A program made the translations under genes and the position numbers. The notes under the pieces are model-generated. The model was not told the DNA's origin. It did no database searches and saw only the letters and a program-made list of their open reading frames with translations. A stretch of 64,000 bases of DNA from Globomyces pollinis-pini (Eukaryota; Chytridiomycota; Chytridiomycetes; Rhizophydiales; Globomycetaceae), in the NCBI GenBank assembly GCA_025399215.1, contig MU621158.1:1-64000 (forward strand), read 5' to 3'. Below are positions 32,707 through 43,913 of the stretch, one piece after another (position 1 is the stretch's first letter; each line of letters opens with the position of its first letter).

Positions 32707-33612
32707 TTAATGACAACTAACCAATTGAATAGGAACATAAAAAGTAGTATATAATTCCGATTCGAAATGTAATTTAATATATAATGAATGAGATACATGA
32801 ACTTGATTTCCATTTGTTTCTGGGTTTAAAAATCCAGATTTGTTGAGATCAAGGATATCAAGTGGAATACGAATTCCAGTTTGAATACTGGATGATTTGA
32901 GTTTCATGACTCGTTTGGTACTATATCGACTTGGTTTTGAAATATCATATAATGATTTGTATTTACCAGCATAAGCTTCGGTATTTTCTATAATTCCATA
33001 TTCCATGTATACAATTGGATAATAACCTTCACCAAGCATTAATGTGGGTCGGAATGGTGAAACGATATGTTGTTGATTGTTGGAATCAGTATGAACAAAT
33101 AATAATCGTGATCCTTCTACTGTACACGAAATATTTGTTTTTGGACTGGTTTGACAAAACATGTCTACCATGGGTGCTAATGTATCCATCGTTGGGGTAG
33201 AATGTACAGTGATGTTTCTAGAGTTTTGTGTCCATGATCCATTGGAAATAGATATCGTGTACTTGATAGATCCTCGTTTCGTTTCAACACTGGCAGGGAA
33301 ATCTAAAGGACATAAATCAACTGTAATAGTCGCTTTGGTAGATTCATTTGAATCAACATTAACAGGGAATGATTTTGTAACAAGTACTTCTTTTGAAATA
33401 CAATGTCCACTTTTGTAACATCGTTCCGTTCCAACAATATTTAAGGTTGTTGTAGAGAAAGTTCCTGTAGTTTGTACAAGTGCCACTAATTGTACGTGAG
33501 GACAAGAATCAGAACAGTGTTTGGAGCCTGGATGTTTAAAGTAAATAGCATTTGGCACGAGTAACGTGTGAGTAGGGTTAATTTGATCAACTAATTCAGC
33601 AAAGTGATTCAT
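32707..33612 (-). CDS. Arrestin-like protein (probable)
   Basis: An intronless frame of 301 residues from ATG 33612, all-beta in pattern. An N-terminal half with TFSTTTLNIVGTERC and FPASVETKRGSIKYTISISN resembles the arrestin N-fold (inward SIKYxI strand). The second half has SSIQTGIRIPLDILDLNKSG, VSHSLYIKLHFESELYTTFY and PIQLV, close to arrestin C-domain strands. Arrestin-like proteins recruit ubiquitin ligases to membrane proteins or signal in pH sensing. No PPxY motif is visible, and the Cys-rich insertions (KHCSDSCPH) are unusual. Confidence in the family is moderate. Confidence 0.6.
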   Translation of the reverse strand: MNHFAELVDQINPTHTLLVPNAIYFKHPGSKHCSDSCPHVQLVALVQTTGTFSTTTLNIVGTERCYKSGHCISKEVLVTKSFPVNVDSNESTKATITVDLCPLDFPASVETKRGSIKYTISISNGSWTQNSRNITVHSTPTMDTLAPMVDMFCQTSPKTNISCTVEGSRLLFVHTDSNNQQHIVSPFRPTLMLGEGYYPIVYMEYGIIENTEAYAGKYKSLYDISKPSRYSTKRVMKLKSSSIQTGIRIPLDILDLNKSGFLNPETNGNQVHVSHSLYIKLHFESELYTTFYVPIQLVSCH

Positions 33613-34859
33613 TTCTCGTGAAATTTTGGATAATTATCTAATTTGGTAATGAATCATTGTTTTAGTGTGTTGTATTTATAGCTTTTTGTTTTGTCCCTTC
33701 TGTTTTGCCACTGCTGAAAACAAAAAAAACGTTTCGATTGATGGAAACAACTCATCAATCACGTAATTTTTAATGTAAATATGCCATAACAAAGCAAATT
33801 TTAACTAGAAGTATTTTGATTTCCGCTTCGGATAGGCATGTTTTTAAATTTGGGGAATTTATCATTTTGGATTTATTCAACTGTGAAGGGTATGAAAATA
33901 TTCCTCAGCCACTCAGTCACCTTTTTTTTTAAAGGGCTGTAATGTGACCATGAAAAAGGAATCGTAAAGGCTTTAGTGATAGATCTGTACAAGATGAAAA
34001 AAACACAAGAACCTTACCTGTTCTTCAATAAGTTGCAGTTATTGCGTGCTAGTTAATATAACTCAATGTTACAATTTCAATTTAGAAACTTGGTATTTGG
34101 TTCCACGAGGTAAAATGCGGTCAATTCCCCCCACAATATCCTTACAGATGGAAAATATTCAATTAAAAAGACTTTATTGAGAGATGAATTACTGTACAGT
34201 CTAGTGTCTTAAAAAACGTTACGTGAATATAACCCAAGTTTGATGCAATAAACCATGCACGGAAAACCAATTTCATAAGAGGACATCATACGAGATAACG
34301 TTACTATCCTTTCCAACAAATAGCTGTTGTTTGCAACTCTACCTTGATTAGGGGTTTCTTTATTGTTTAATGATTAACTTGCCGTTTGGGCGTGTCTCAG
34401 TTTGGTAAAACAAACCCAGTTTTGGAATTCTCTTTGAAATGTTGTCATAGATAGGGAATATTTACTATTTTCATTGTAATCAACGTATAAAGACACATGT
34501 ATCTCTTCTGAATGTGAAAGACGCGATGAACTATAGATTGATATCCATCTATTTTAGAATTATCCGCTTTACTAATATCTCTCCATAGTGATACCATATT
34601 TGAAATCGCACGTAATCCTAATGTGTGATATCACCTAATATAAGATGGATAATTCTAAAGTGAGTCAACTGCTGTTACATGAAATACTTTCATCAGGGGG
34701 CTCGTTAAAAATACCCAGGATCCCACTAAATGATATGGATTACACACCAAGGATATTAAAAATGCAATACAAGGTTCAGTTTTAATTAAAACTTTTCTAT
34801 ATATTTAATTTAATGGGAAAGTAGGTTTTTTGAACAAGAGTTATATTTTCAATAATAAT
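33613..34859. other. Intergenic, 1.25 kb, with a short inverted repeat
   Basis: No gene is recognised on either strand. It holds the inverted repeat 34555-34565 / 34647-34657. Confidence 0.5.
34555..34657. repeat. 103-bp element with 11-13-bp terminal inverted repeats (MITE-like)
   Basis: TAGAATTATCC at 34555-34565 is the exact reverse complement of GGATAATTCTA at 34647-34657, and the match extends imperfectly outward by two bases. No target-site duplication was confirmed and no second genomic copy is visible in this window. Confidence 0.4.
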
Positions 34860-36403
34860 CTACATATCGCTATATTGGCGAAGAGTAATAGAATTCTTCC
34901 TGCTCAAACAATCTGCTACTTTATCACTTGGATAAAGTACAGACCTAGTATAAAACATTTTTTGACGAAGAACCAAAGTGTGAAAGTATAATTCTTGATT
35001 TGAATATTGTTTATAGTCATCATCTCTAATCAATTTGATGAATCGATAGAAATTGGATACAGCCATAATTCGACTTTTACAGTTTTGACATAAAGGATAC
35101 CTAAAGTCATTAAAAGCATCTTTACCATGCTTCATCTACACTTCCATTGATTTTAAACTGATATCGATAGTCTTCACGTCGTCCACAAGTTGTACAACCA
35201 TCCGCTTCAAATGTTCGATTGGTAGGAGATATGACCTTATTAAATTTTTCAAATATGGTCATTTTGAATATGGACACTAGTGCTTCCTCTATCGGATCAT
35301 TTCTTGATTTGTTTTTGGAAAATGAAATGGGAGTGGATAACTCTTGAATTGAAATAGTATCTCTCAAGATGGAGTCCAGAAGGTTTTGTGTAGAAGTTAA
35401 TGGATTACCACCAAATCTTAAACATGGTAAAACATCATCTTCCAATGCATTCTTTAAATACGTTAATTGATAAAATTTAATTGATTTCTTGATTTTTGGT
35501 GAACAATCAATCATTTCTTTAAACTGATTCCAGAGTAGTGGATCAATAATTGATTGACTGTTGAAATCTTGAAATGGTGCTAATATCTATTAGATGTGTT
35601 AATTTACCTTCATTGTTTGTATTCATACTCATTTTTAATTGATATTTGAGCTTATCATTATGATGATCAAATTTTGATATTTGTTTTCGTAACACGGTCA
35701 TTTGTGTTTGATCCTTTTGCAACTCCTGCTTGGATAATGTCAATTCTTCAGTTAAAGCACGTAGTTTTTCTAATGATTTTAATTTTTCTGCATGTTCTAA
35801 TTTATATTCATTCTTTAATGATTCTGTTAATTCTAAAATTTCTCTTTCAGCCCTTTGTCTTTCATTTACTGGATCAGATTGAATTCGTTCAATGTTTTTA
35901 AATTCATTTATCAATTTAATCCCAATAACATTCTTGACCACTTTCATTTCTTCAAGTTTAATAATGGTAGTATCCAATTGCTCCTGTTTCTTTTTAAATT
36001 GTCTTTGAATAGCATGTTTTTCTTTGATTTCTGATTCCAATTGTTTTAGTTGTTGTATCATCATCTGCTTTCCTTCATTTAACTTGAGTTTGATGGTTTT
36101 ATTGTCCTGTTTTAATTTCTTTATTCCTACAATTTCTCCTTGACCTAAAACGTTAGAATTTCTAATATATCATAGGAAGAGTAATGGTTTAAATGTTAAA
36201 AGCTATTTAACCATACATTTTTTGCATTGAATTGGAAAATCTGGTTGAGTGACTTCCTGACAAATACAATCTTCTTTTACTTCAAGTAAATCTTCATTTT
36301 TTTCATTTGGAATGTTTATCGTACTATCATTCTGGTTTAATTGAATGACATTGTTTAGAATCGAATTTTGATCAGTTGAATTGGCGTGAACTTGATTATC
36401 CAT
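34860..36403 (-). CDS. SEC2: Sec2-type Rab guanine-nucleotide exchange factor
   Basis: Four exons give 472 residues from ATG 36403. The N-terminus holds a Cys pair motif (CICQEV...QCKKC, completed across intron 1), then a long coiled coil (QLKQLESEIKEKHAIQRQFK to KLRALTEELTLSKQELQ), which in Sec2 is the catalytic Sec4-binding element. The C-terminal domain is the fungal Sec2 module: LTYLKNALEDDVLPCLRFGG, zinc ligands CTTCGRREDYRYQFKI and YPLCQNCKSRIMAVSNFYRF followed by IKLIRDDDY. It activates the Sec4 Rab on secretory vesicles for exocytosis. Two Sso-like syntaxin genes lie 6-9 kb away. Introns are 72, 28 and 25 nt. Confidence 0.88.
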
Positions 36404-36874
36404 AGTCTTGTAAATAGTTGTGTTAGACGTGCGTGTATAATCAAAAAGAATTTATTTTTTTAGACTCTTACGCGTTTTGGTTGAATTTTCATGGAGTCGT
36501 TTTATGTTATATGTACATTGGAACAAATCAAATTAAAGAATTTAATAACATCCTTCTACGTCATATCTGCATTTGTATTATTGATATCTTTTCAGATCTC
36601 GTAATTTTAAAAATGATTTGTTTTGTGCTCATCAATACTACAAAGAATATAATTTTCCTAATTAAACTCAAAGATATTTGATCTTTATAAAAACAAATGG
36701 AAATATTCCAACGTCTGATCCAAAGTATGTGAAATCGCGTCGAAAGCCAATTCGGATTGTATATAATAGGGAATATCTTTCTGAAAGCACGACATGACAT
36801 TAGAAAGCTATTTATTGGTCAAAACTTATCAGGAACGTGAATTATCAACAGTGATGAACACATTTATATAAAAA
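36404..36874. other. Intergenic, 471 bp
   Basis: Lies between the SEC2 start and the RCE1 stop, both on the minus strand. Short open frames here lack recognisable motifs. Confidence 0.5.
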
Positions 36875-37961
36875 CTATATAAATAATGGGTAAAGACTTG
36901 TATATGTGCAATACCAAGTGGTCAAAATTGAAAATACAATCAACCCAGTGATATACAATGTCGCTCCCATTCCTGTATATTAGTTCAATAATTTGTAACC
37001 TCGTAAATGGGGATCATTTTCCCAAAATGAAAGATCCGGCAAACCAATATAGTTACAAATCATATGGCTAACAATACATGATATTACATTTCCTTCATTT
37101 TGTTAGTATACATAGCAATATACCAGTTTGGAAAAATAGAAATGTAGCAAAGAATCCAAATAAACTCGTATATGTCAATTGTAAGACTGTGGTTTAGTAG
37201 TGAAAATATCAAACCAGCAATTGCTAAAGCATTCTGAAAAGTTCCTCCATTTTTAATATTCTCAATCATATGGTGCAAGTGTGCTTATGGTGAGTATTGG
37301 TATATATACCTATTCCAAACAATAGAGGTGATCCAAAGATAATGGCAGTTTGACTTAACCCACCAGCAACTAATACTGGTACCATGCAAGATCTGAAGAG
37401 TAACTCCTCTATAACTGGTCCCTATGCTCTGAATGCAATTTGACTGTTACAATCTACAAATTATTAATTTGATGTAAATCACTATTATATTCCTGAAATT
37501 TATCCAAGTACAAGTACAGTTGTTCCATAAACTGTTCTGTTTATAATCTACCCAGATTGGACCAATAAAAAGAACAGTCGTCAGTACCTATAACATTAAC
37601 ACTTATTTCAAACCTAGTCTTATTTATATTACAATCCTACAGTCGAGATCAATACAGATGGTAAGAAGTTGGTAAAAGTGAATCCCATCCAAGTGCCAAC
37701 TACCTTTAAAGAATACTATCAAGTCAAAATCAATCAAATAATAGAGTAACAAACATCATTGAAAGTGTAACGAACAATTGCAGTGGATATAATCGAACTT
37801 ATGATTGAACTTTGAATTCGTTTTTTGATGACTTCAACACTATCTCTTGGTAATTTACGTTTGTTTGGAAAGATGTAGAAGGAAGATACTAAGATTGTTG
37901 GAACAGTGATACAGATAATAGCAGCTGTTGAAAACGAAATCAATCCTTTCGGTATTTCCAT
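36875..37961 (-). CDS. RCE1: CAAX prenyl endopeptidase RCE1
   Basis: Eight exons give 269 residues from ATG 37961. The enzyme removes -AAX from prenylated proteins in the ER. Catalytic blocks are all present: GPVIEELLFRSCMVP (paired Glu), LLFGIAHLHHM (His), and VSHMICNYIGLPD (His/Asn). Other support comes from KLPRDSVEVIKKRI, RNII+GPVIEE across an intron, and LTYTSLFGFFATFLFFQTG. Introns are 51, 53, 61, 26, 28, 31 and 27 nt. The 53-nt intron (37588-37640) is an AG|GT tandem of 27+26. Every in-frame stop lies inside a predicted intron. The start is the first ATG before helix 1. Confidence 0.9.
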
Positions 37962-38148
37962 TTGTGTTGGTAAATCGTTGATAAAAAGTAGAATGAGTCC
38001 AGACAAACTCAAAGGAAATAATTAAAGTAAATGGATACTTTGTTGTAAATTTACAAACAACTGGTTCAGTAGTTGTCCGAGATTTCTATCAACAACAAAC
38101 ATATAGAAACAGTACGATAAGGGAAAACAAGTTTATTAAAAAAGATAG

Positions 38149-38604
<456 letters not shown>

Positions 38605-38831
38605 TTAGCATTATTTATGAGTATGCTTGCTGAAAATCCATGTTGTACCTAGCATATTTTTAAGTATACCAGATCTGACAGATCTACTGTGATCTAATAA
38701 AACTGAACAACCAACGAACTATATTCATCAAATATGAATATTTCAGTTCTTCTGATAATAGATTGAAACAAAGATATAACTTGAATTTATATTTAAAGCA
38801 TTGTACAATAAATGGTTCAACGACAAACTAT

Positions 38832-39264
38832 TCAATTAATTCCAAGTGATTTTGCGAAAGTTGTGACTACACCATCTCCTTCAATTACTTCGACATGTTC
38901 ATGACTTTGTAATGTTTCTACAAAAGGTATAAATAAAACAGTAGTGAATTACGAATATGATCATCAGGTAATGTTGCAGAAAATCCCAAGACACTGCTTT
39001 CGTAGCGATGTCCAATAGTACCACCTATGGAATTAAATGAACCAACATACCTTGTTCAACAACTCGTTTGATAGCGTCTTCAATGATAGTGGCCGGAGTA
39101 TTTGCTTTGGTTAGAATTGAATATGTTCAAACCTTTGAAAAGAACTACGTATTTTCCAGAAGACATTGGATTAACTTGAACAGGGAAAAAAGATGATCTT
39201 GAATTTCATTGCTTTGACTAGCACAGAATAAAGCAATCGAAAAGCACAAAGCAAATAGAATCAT
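38832..39264 (-). CDS. Inhibitor I9-type protease inhibitor, probably with signal peptide
   Basis: Five exons give 99 residues from ATG 39264. The core matches the subtilisin propeptide-like I9 fold (as in proteinase B inhibitor): GKYVVLFKANTPATIIEDAI, GGTIGHRYESSVLGFSATLP, DDHIQTLQSHEHVEVIEGDG and VVTTFA. The N-terminus MILFALCFSIALFCA looks like a secretion signal. A 44-nt first intron is required to connect it with the core; without it the frame breaks in a run of six T. Other introns are 28, 26 and 35 nt. Likely role: restraining a subtilisin-type protease. The first exon is the least certain part. Its ATG is only 9 bp from that of the divergent gene. Confidence 0.8.
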
Positions 39265-39273
39265 TGTACAATA
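39265..39273. promoter_or_regulatory. 9-bp gap between divergent start codons
   Basis: Only nine bases, containing the palindrome TGTACA, separate the two predicted ATG codons. Any promoter must overlap the coding parts or lie inside the opposite gene. Confidence 0.5.
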
Positions 39274-39840
39274 ATGGCCTTCAAAACACTGCAGAATACT
39301 ATTGAATCTTTGCTTAAGAAAGACTCTCCGTTCTTGTATTTGGCTACTATTTCAAAAGATCAAAAACCGAGTGTTCGTTGTATTGTCTTCAGGTATTTTG
39401 GAATCAATAGTCTACTGTTCGTCACTGATATACGTTCTCAAAAAGTGAACCATATTTTATCAAATCAACATGCTGAAATCGCTTGGTACTTTTATAATCA
39501 ACGAATTCAACTGAGAATTCCATGCGTCTGCTCATTGCTAGTCTCACCAAATCATTCACTGGGCAATTCAAATAGCAAAGCAGTTGTAATTGATGAAGAA
39601 ATTAGATTGAAGTTATGGAATGAAATATCACCTTCAACTAGAGCGCAGTATTCATGGCCAAATCCAATGCCAAACAATGAAAGTTCAGAATCAAAAGTTT
39701 ACAAAGATACACTATTGATTGGCGATGCAGAATGTGCTGAAGCACTGAATAATTTTGTAGTTCTGGTTGCCAAACCAACAGAATATGAATATCTTGATCT
39801 GAATGTCAGTCCATTAATGCCAATCACTTCGACACTTTAA
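39274..39840 (+). CDS. PNPOx-like FMN-binding protein (Alr4036 type)
   Basis: An intronless frame of 188 residues. The split-barrel flavin-binding pattern is visible: SPFLYLATISKDQKPSVRCI, then FRYFGINSLLFVTDIRSQK, AEIAWYFYNQRIQLRI, RLKLWNEISPSTRAQYSWP and NNFVVLVAKPTEYEYLDLNV. It resembles pyridoxamine-phosphate-oxidase-like proteins of the Alr4036 group found in fungi and bacteria. Substrate and reaction are unknown. It is intronless and divergent from the I9 gene. Confidence 0.8.
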   Translation: MAFKTLQNTIESLLKKDSPFLYLATISKDQKPSVRCIVFRYFGINSLLFVTDIRSQKVNHILSNQHAEIAWYFYNQRIQLRIPCVCSLLVSPNHSLGNSNSKAVVIDEEIRLKLWNEISPSTRAQYSWPNPMPNNESSESKVYKDTLLIGDAECAEALNNFVVLVAKPTEYEYLDLNVSPLMPITSTL

Positions 39841-40116
39841 ATCAACATCCTCCAATATTATAAATAATAAATTGAATGCTTCTACATCTGTTATTTTATT
39901 ACACGGTTAGGTTCATTTTATATTCACGGTTTCTTCTTTTTACTCATTCTGGAGATTTCGGCATCCAAATTCTTTATATCCTTCAAAGTTTGATCTCGGT
40001 TATTCACTGCATCAATGACGTGATTATCTTTACTTCCTTTTGGTTTCTCGTTCGAAAAAGTGTCTTTGGCTAGTTGTGGATTCAATTCAATTCCCGATGG
40101 ACTATAAAATTTAGTT

Positions 40117-42343
40117 TCATATCAAATACCGATTCGTTGTTGGATGAGGAGTTGTTTCTCCCTTTTTTCTAATTTGCTTGCCATTATTTCTCACTCCACC
40201 AACGTTTTCTTTCGGATTTCCTGGCTTTCCTATAAAATTGGACATTTCCTTTGGTTTTTGTTTACTATCACCAACATTGATTGATTGCTGACCCTGTATT
40301 GACTTTCCTTGGGTTACATTCGATTTCACATTCAAAGCCTTCAGGTCACTTACAGGATGTGAAACAGTCAAATCTAAGTCGTCTTTATGATTTGGTTGGT
40401 GAGGGGTACGCGATCTTGATTTGGATTCTATATGTCTATATGGAGTTTGAGACCTTGACCATACATCTTTTTCCTCCTTTTCATAACCATAAGGTGCATC
40501 TGATTTTTTCATTTCTTCAATTCTTAACTGCATTGGAGTTTTTGAACGTTGTTGTAAAGCCTTTTTGGGTACTGCTCTGCTATTTACTTCTTTTGTAGGT
40601 TTTGATGTCTTGGAAGTATGATGATCATTCTTTCCAATTTTAGGTAATTTAACATCTGTCTTTTGAGGTTTAGCTTTTGGTTTAGATGATGGTATTCTAT
40701 TTTGTTGTTTCTTTATGTCTGGTAACTTTACAGTTTTCACCTTTGGTGTACCAGGATAGCTTTTGAAAGATTTCGATTCCGCTTCAATTTCTTGTAGCAC
40801 ACTAGCATATTGTGGTTCTTTTGTTAATATCCCTTTGAGCTTTAAATTTTCTTTCCTTAGTTCTTGAATTTCACGCTTAAGATTAAGTAACATCTCTTCA
40901 TGTGGGTCTAATTGAATTGCTGGTTGATTTTGAATTTTTAGTGCTTGGGTTGAATAACGAAGAGTTTTTAAAGTTTCTTGTATGTTCGTATGTGATGGCG
41001 ATATACATGCAATCATTAAGGCTGATCCTCTCCCACCCAATGAATCTGCCAATAATTTGGTTAATTTTGAATCTCGAAACGGAATGTGATTTTTTCTTTT
41101 TTGAGGATCTGAAAGAGCTGAAATACATTTTCCCAAAGTCAAAAGTGATTTATTGATACTTAATGCCTCTGTGAAAGTATCGAGAGTAGCTCTAGATTGT
41201 TTAACACGCTCACTTCCTAATAAAATTAGTAAGCATGATATACCAGCCAGATCAACAAAGTTCAACTTTCCAAAACGATGTTGTGATGTCTTTTTATCAA
41301 CATTATCAATTCCATGGATTTCCAAATAAACTGTTAACATACTATGACTTCGGGATGAATGTTCATTTAAATTATGACCCCCAACAGTCCGATTTCGAAG
41401 TCCTATAGAATATATTAGTAGAAGAATTAGTACCCTCTTCTAATACAGCTAAACAATCATCTAAATTGTCACAATCAACAATAAACAGTCTTTCTACAAA
41501 AAACCCTCTTTCTTGATTCCATCGAACTGGCAATCCATTATTAAAAGGATTCAATAAGTCTAACACCTACCTATTAGAAATAATAAGATATAAACATTTT
41601 CATTATAGATTTCCAAGTAAGATGATTGTATCCTAATATCAGTTATCTGTCCATTCTTTTTCCATTCATTTATAGTATCAAACAATTGAGCAAGTGCACG
41701 AGGAACTATTCCAACTGTATCTGGATTTGTCTCTTCAGGTGGACCCGTAATTGCTGTATTGAATTAATAAAAATCAATTACTAAATGTTTTTCCAGATCC
41801 TGTCTGACCAAATGCAAATATGGTTGTAGCATAACTAGAAATTTGATCAGGAAATTCTAGATTACCCATTCAATGCTTGATTAATTAAATCTGATACTCC
41901 CGAATCGCTATAGAATAAGTTTTGGTTTGTGGAAGTTCCATAGACTCGACTAAATGACATGACACTAATTTTGCCATCTGGCAAGTACAACTGTATTATT
42001 AAACGAAATAAAATGAATCACTTGTAAAGTTTTTGAATCGTTATTTGCTTGAACTGCCGGATTTGAGTTCACTCTCAGTTGTTTTTCATTTTTATTGAGT
42101 GGTCGAATTCTGAGTTTAATTCAAATTTGTCTATACCTGACAACTACTTGCATTTGACCCGCCACTGGTTCAAGACTTTTAGACGATGATGATTTGGGTA
42201 TTAGTGGTGACGTTGAATCCTATTGATTATTGAATTGATCAGGATATTACATCTACTTTTTTGACCTTTTCAATGGAGTTGTCAACATTATTGTTTTTGA
42301 CATCATCTTGTAATTCTTTTGTTGGTGAGCTAAAAATTCCCAT
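40117..42343 (-). CDS. KIF12-like kinesin motor protein
   Basis: Nine exons give 663 residues from ATG 42343. An N-terminal motor of about 400 residues contains the P-loop GQTGSGKT, SYLEIYNENVLDLLNP, switch I NEHSSRSHS, switch II DLAGSERVKQS, NKSLLTLGKCISAL, HIPFRDSKLTKLL and a neck LKREIQELRKENLKLK following DPHEEMLLNL, a KIF12-like feature. The remaining 250 residues are basic and disordered, with SRSQTP and SRSRTP motifs. Introns are 31, 27, 31, 31, 28, 29, 31 and 27 nt. The last (DLAG|SERV) is 27 nt without a stop, so its retention would insert nine residues in switch II. In animals and some protists KIF12 is linked to microtubule organisation; cargo is unknown here. Confidence 0.88.
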
Positions 42344-42483
42344 ATTTAGGAATTATTACTTTGGTCTAGAGTTAAACTATAAATCGCGAGTTAAAAAAGT
42401 CGCGTTCTTTACAAACAACAATTTTTCAACTTATTGAAACTTACCTAATCTTCACTTCATTATCATCATAATATCCATTTAGC

Positions 42484-43691
42484 ATGAGAGATAGGTTAGG
42501 AGATCTTCAGGTATTCATTTTTATCATTTGAATTTTATATTTATTTTTTAGCCAAGTGAAGAGGAAGCAAAACAACAGGAAGCTACTGAAGCTGCAGCAA
42601 ACAAAAAAAAGCAAAAGAAGGATAAACAAATCAAGAAGACAAATGAATTGAATTCCCCAACTAAACCTGAGGCAGATATGAATTTATTTTTTGAAGAATT
42701 GGCTGATATGAAGAGTCAAATAGCTTCTATACGAAATTCTGTAGATGAAATACGTGCCATTCATGATAAAGCATTGAATAGTGTGACTAGTGAAAAGCAA
42801 AGTGCAGGTATTTAATTTCATTTTGGGTAATTGTATAGAAATATCGAAAGAACTTGAAGCAGCAATGGACAAAACAAATCAACAATGCACAGCAATTCGA
42901 AATAAATTAAAAGGTAATTATAAATTATGAATTAATTGTTGAACAGAGATGGATGTGATCAATAAGCAATTAAAAAAGAAAGATCCAAATGGAAATGATG
43001 TTACCATAAGAATCTCGCAAGTAATTTATTATCATAACTGACTTTTTAGCACGGAGTTTTGACTAGCAGTTTCCTGGAAGTGATGACAGAATATAAGAAA
43101 ATACAAGAAGGTTATCAAAACAAGTTTAAGGACCGAATGCAAAGGCAGGCATTGATTGGTAAATAGTACTATATTTAATGAATCAGTAAAACCAAATGCC
43201 ACAAAAGAAGAAATCGAGAAAATGATGGATGGGGAGGGACAAATGTTTGCTAAACAGGTATATATATTTGATTCATTGTAGATTGTCAACTCCAGCCAAA
43301 GAGTTGAAGCCAAAAAAGCTTTGGAAGATATTCAAAATAAACATAGAGAAGTACAAAGGATTGAGAAAAGTATTTTGGAGTTGGGTCAATTATTTGCTGA
43401 TATGGCCGTACTTGTTCAAGCACAAGGGGAGGTTATTGATCAGATAGCTGTTCATATCGATAATGCTGTTGTTGACACTGAAGAAGGTGTACAAGCAATG
43501 TCTAGAGCAGTCAAGATTCAGAAGAAAACTCGAAAGGTTTGACTGTTTTCCATTTATAGTGACTTTTATTAGAAAATGTGTATCATTATGGTATTAATCG
43601 CGATTGGTGTTATCGTTGTTGTTGTTGGAATATCAAGTAAACTTATTATATCGATATTAACTTAATTATAGAGGGTCTTAAAGTATTTTAA
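42484..43691 (+). CDS. Syntaxin-like plasma-membrane t-SNARE (Sso type), copy A
   Basis: Nine exons give 316 residues from ATG 42484 (MRDRLGDLQ). Order: basic linker; Habc-type helices (FFEELADMKSQIASIRNSVD); SNARE motif IEKSILELGQLFADMAVLVQ continuing IDQIAVHIDNAVVDTEEGVQ with the zero-layer Gln (AQGEVIDQ); and a C-terminal anchor MCIIMVLIAIGVIVVVVGIS. It mediates fusion of secretory vesicles. Introns are 41, 31, 33, 29, 28, 24, 36 and 35 nt. The last intron is optional: unspliced reading ends at 43665 with a longer hydrophobic tail, spliced reading gives KGLKVF. Five intron positions match copy B. Confidence 0.88.
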
Positions 43692-43913
43692 TACTATTTC
43701 TTTCAAATATTATATTCTTAAAGTTTTGCACAAAGTCATATATTATCCATTCTGAGTTGTTTTTTCACAAAATTTGACAGAGTATTTAACTTATTGAAAA
43801 CCAAATAGAATGTATTTGAAGAAATATGAATGTTTATGAACATAATAGTTTAGTTTGTAAACAAACAAGCAATATATGATAGACAATTTCCACTTGATTT
43901 ATCAATCGCCTAC

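Noticed and set aside
36875..37961. RCE1 as a broken gene with several stops
   Set aside because: All stops fall in seven small introns and the three catalytic blocks join in frame.
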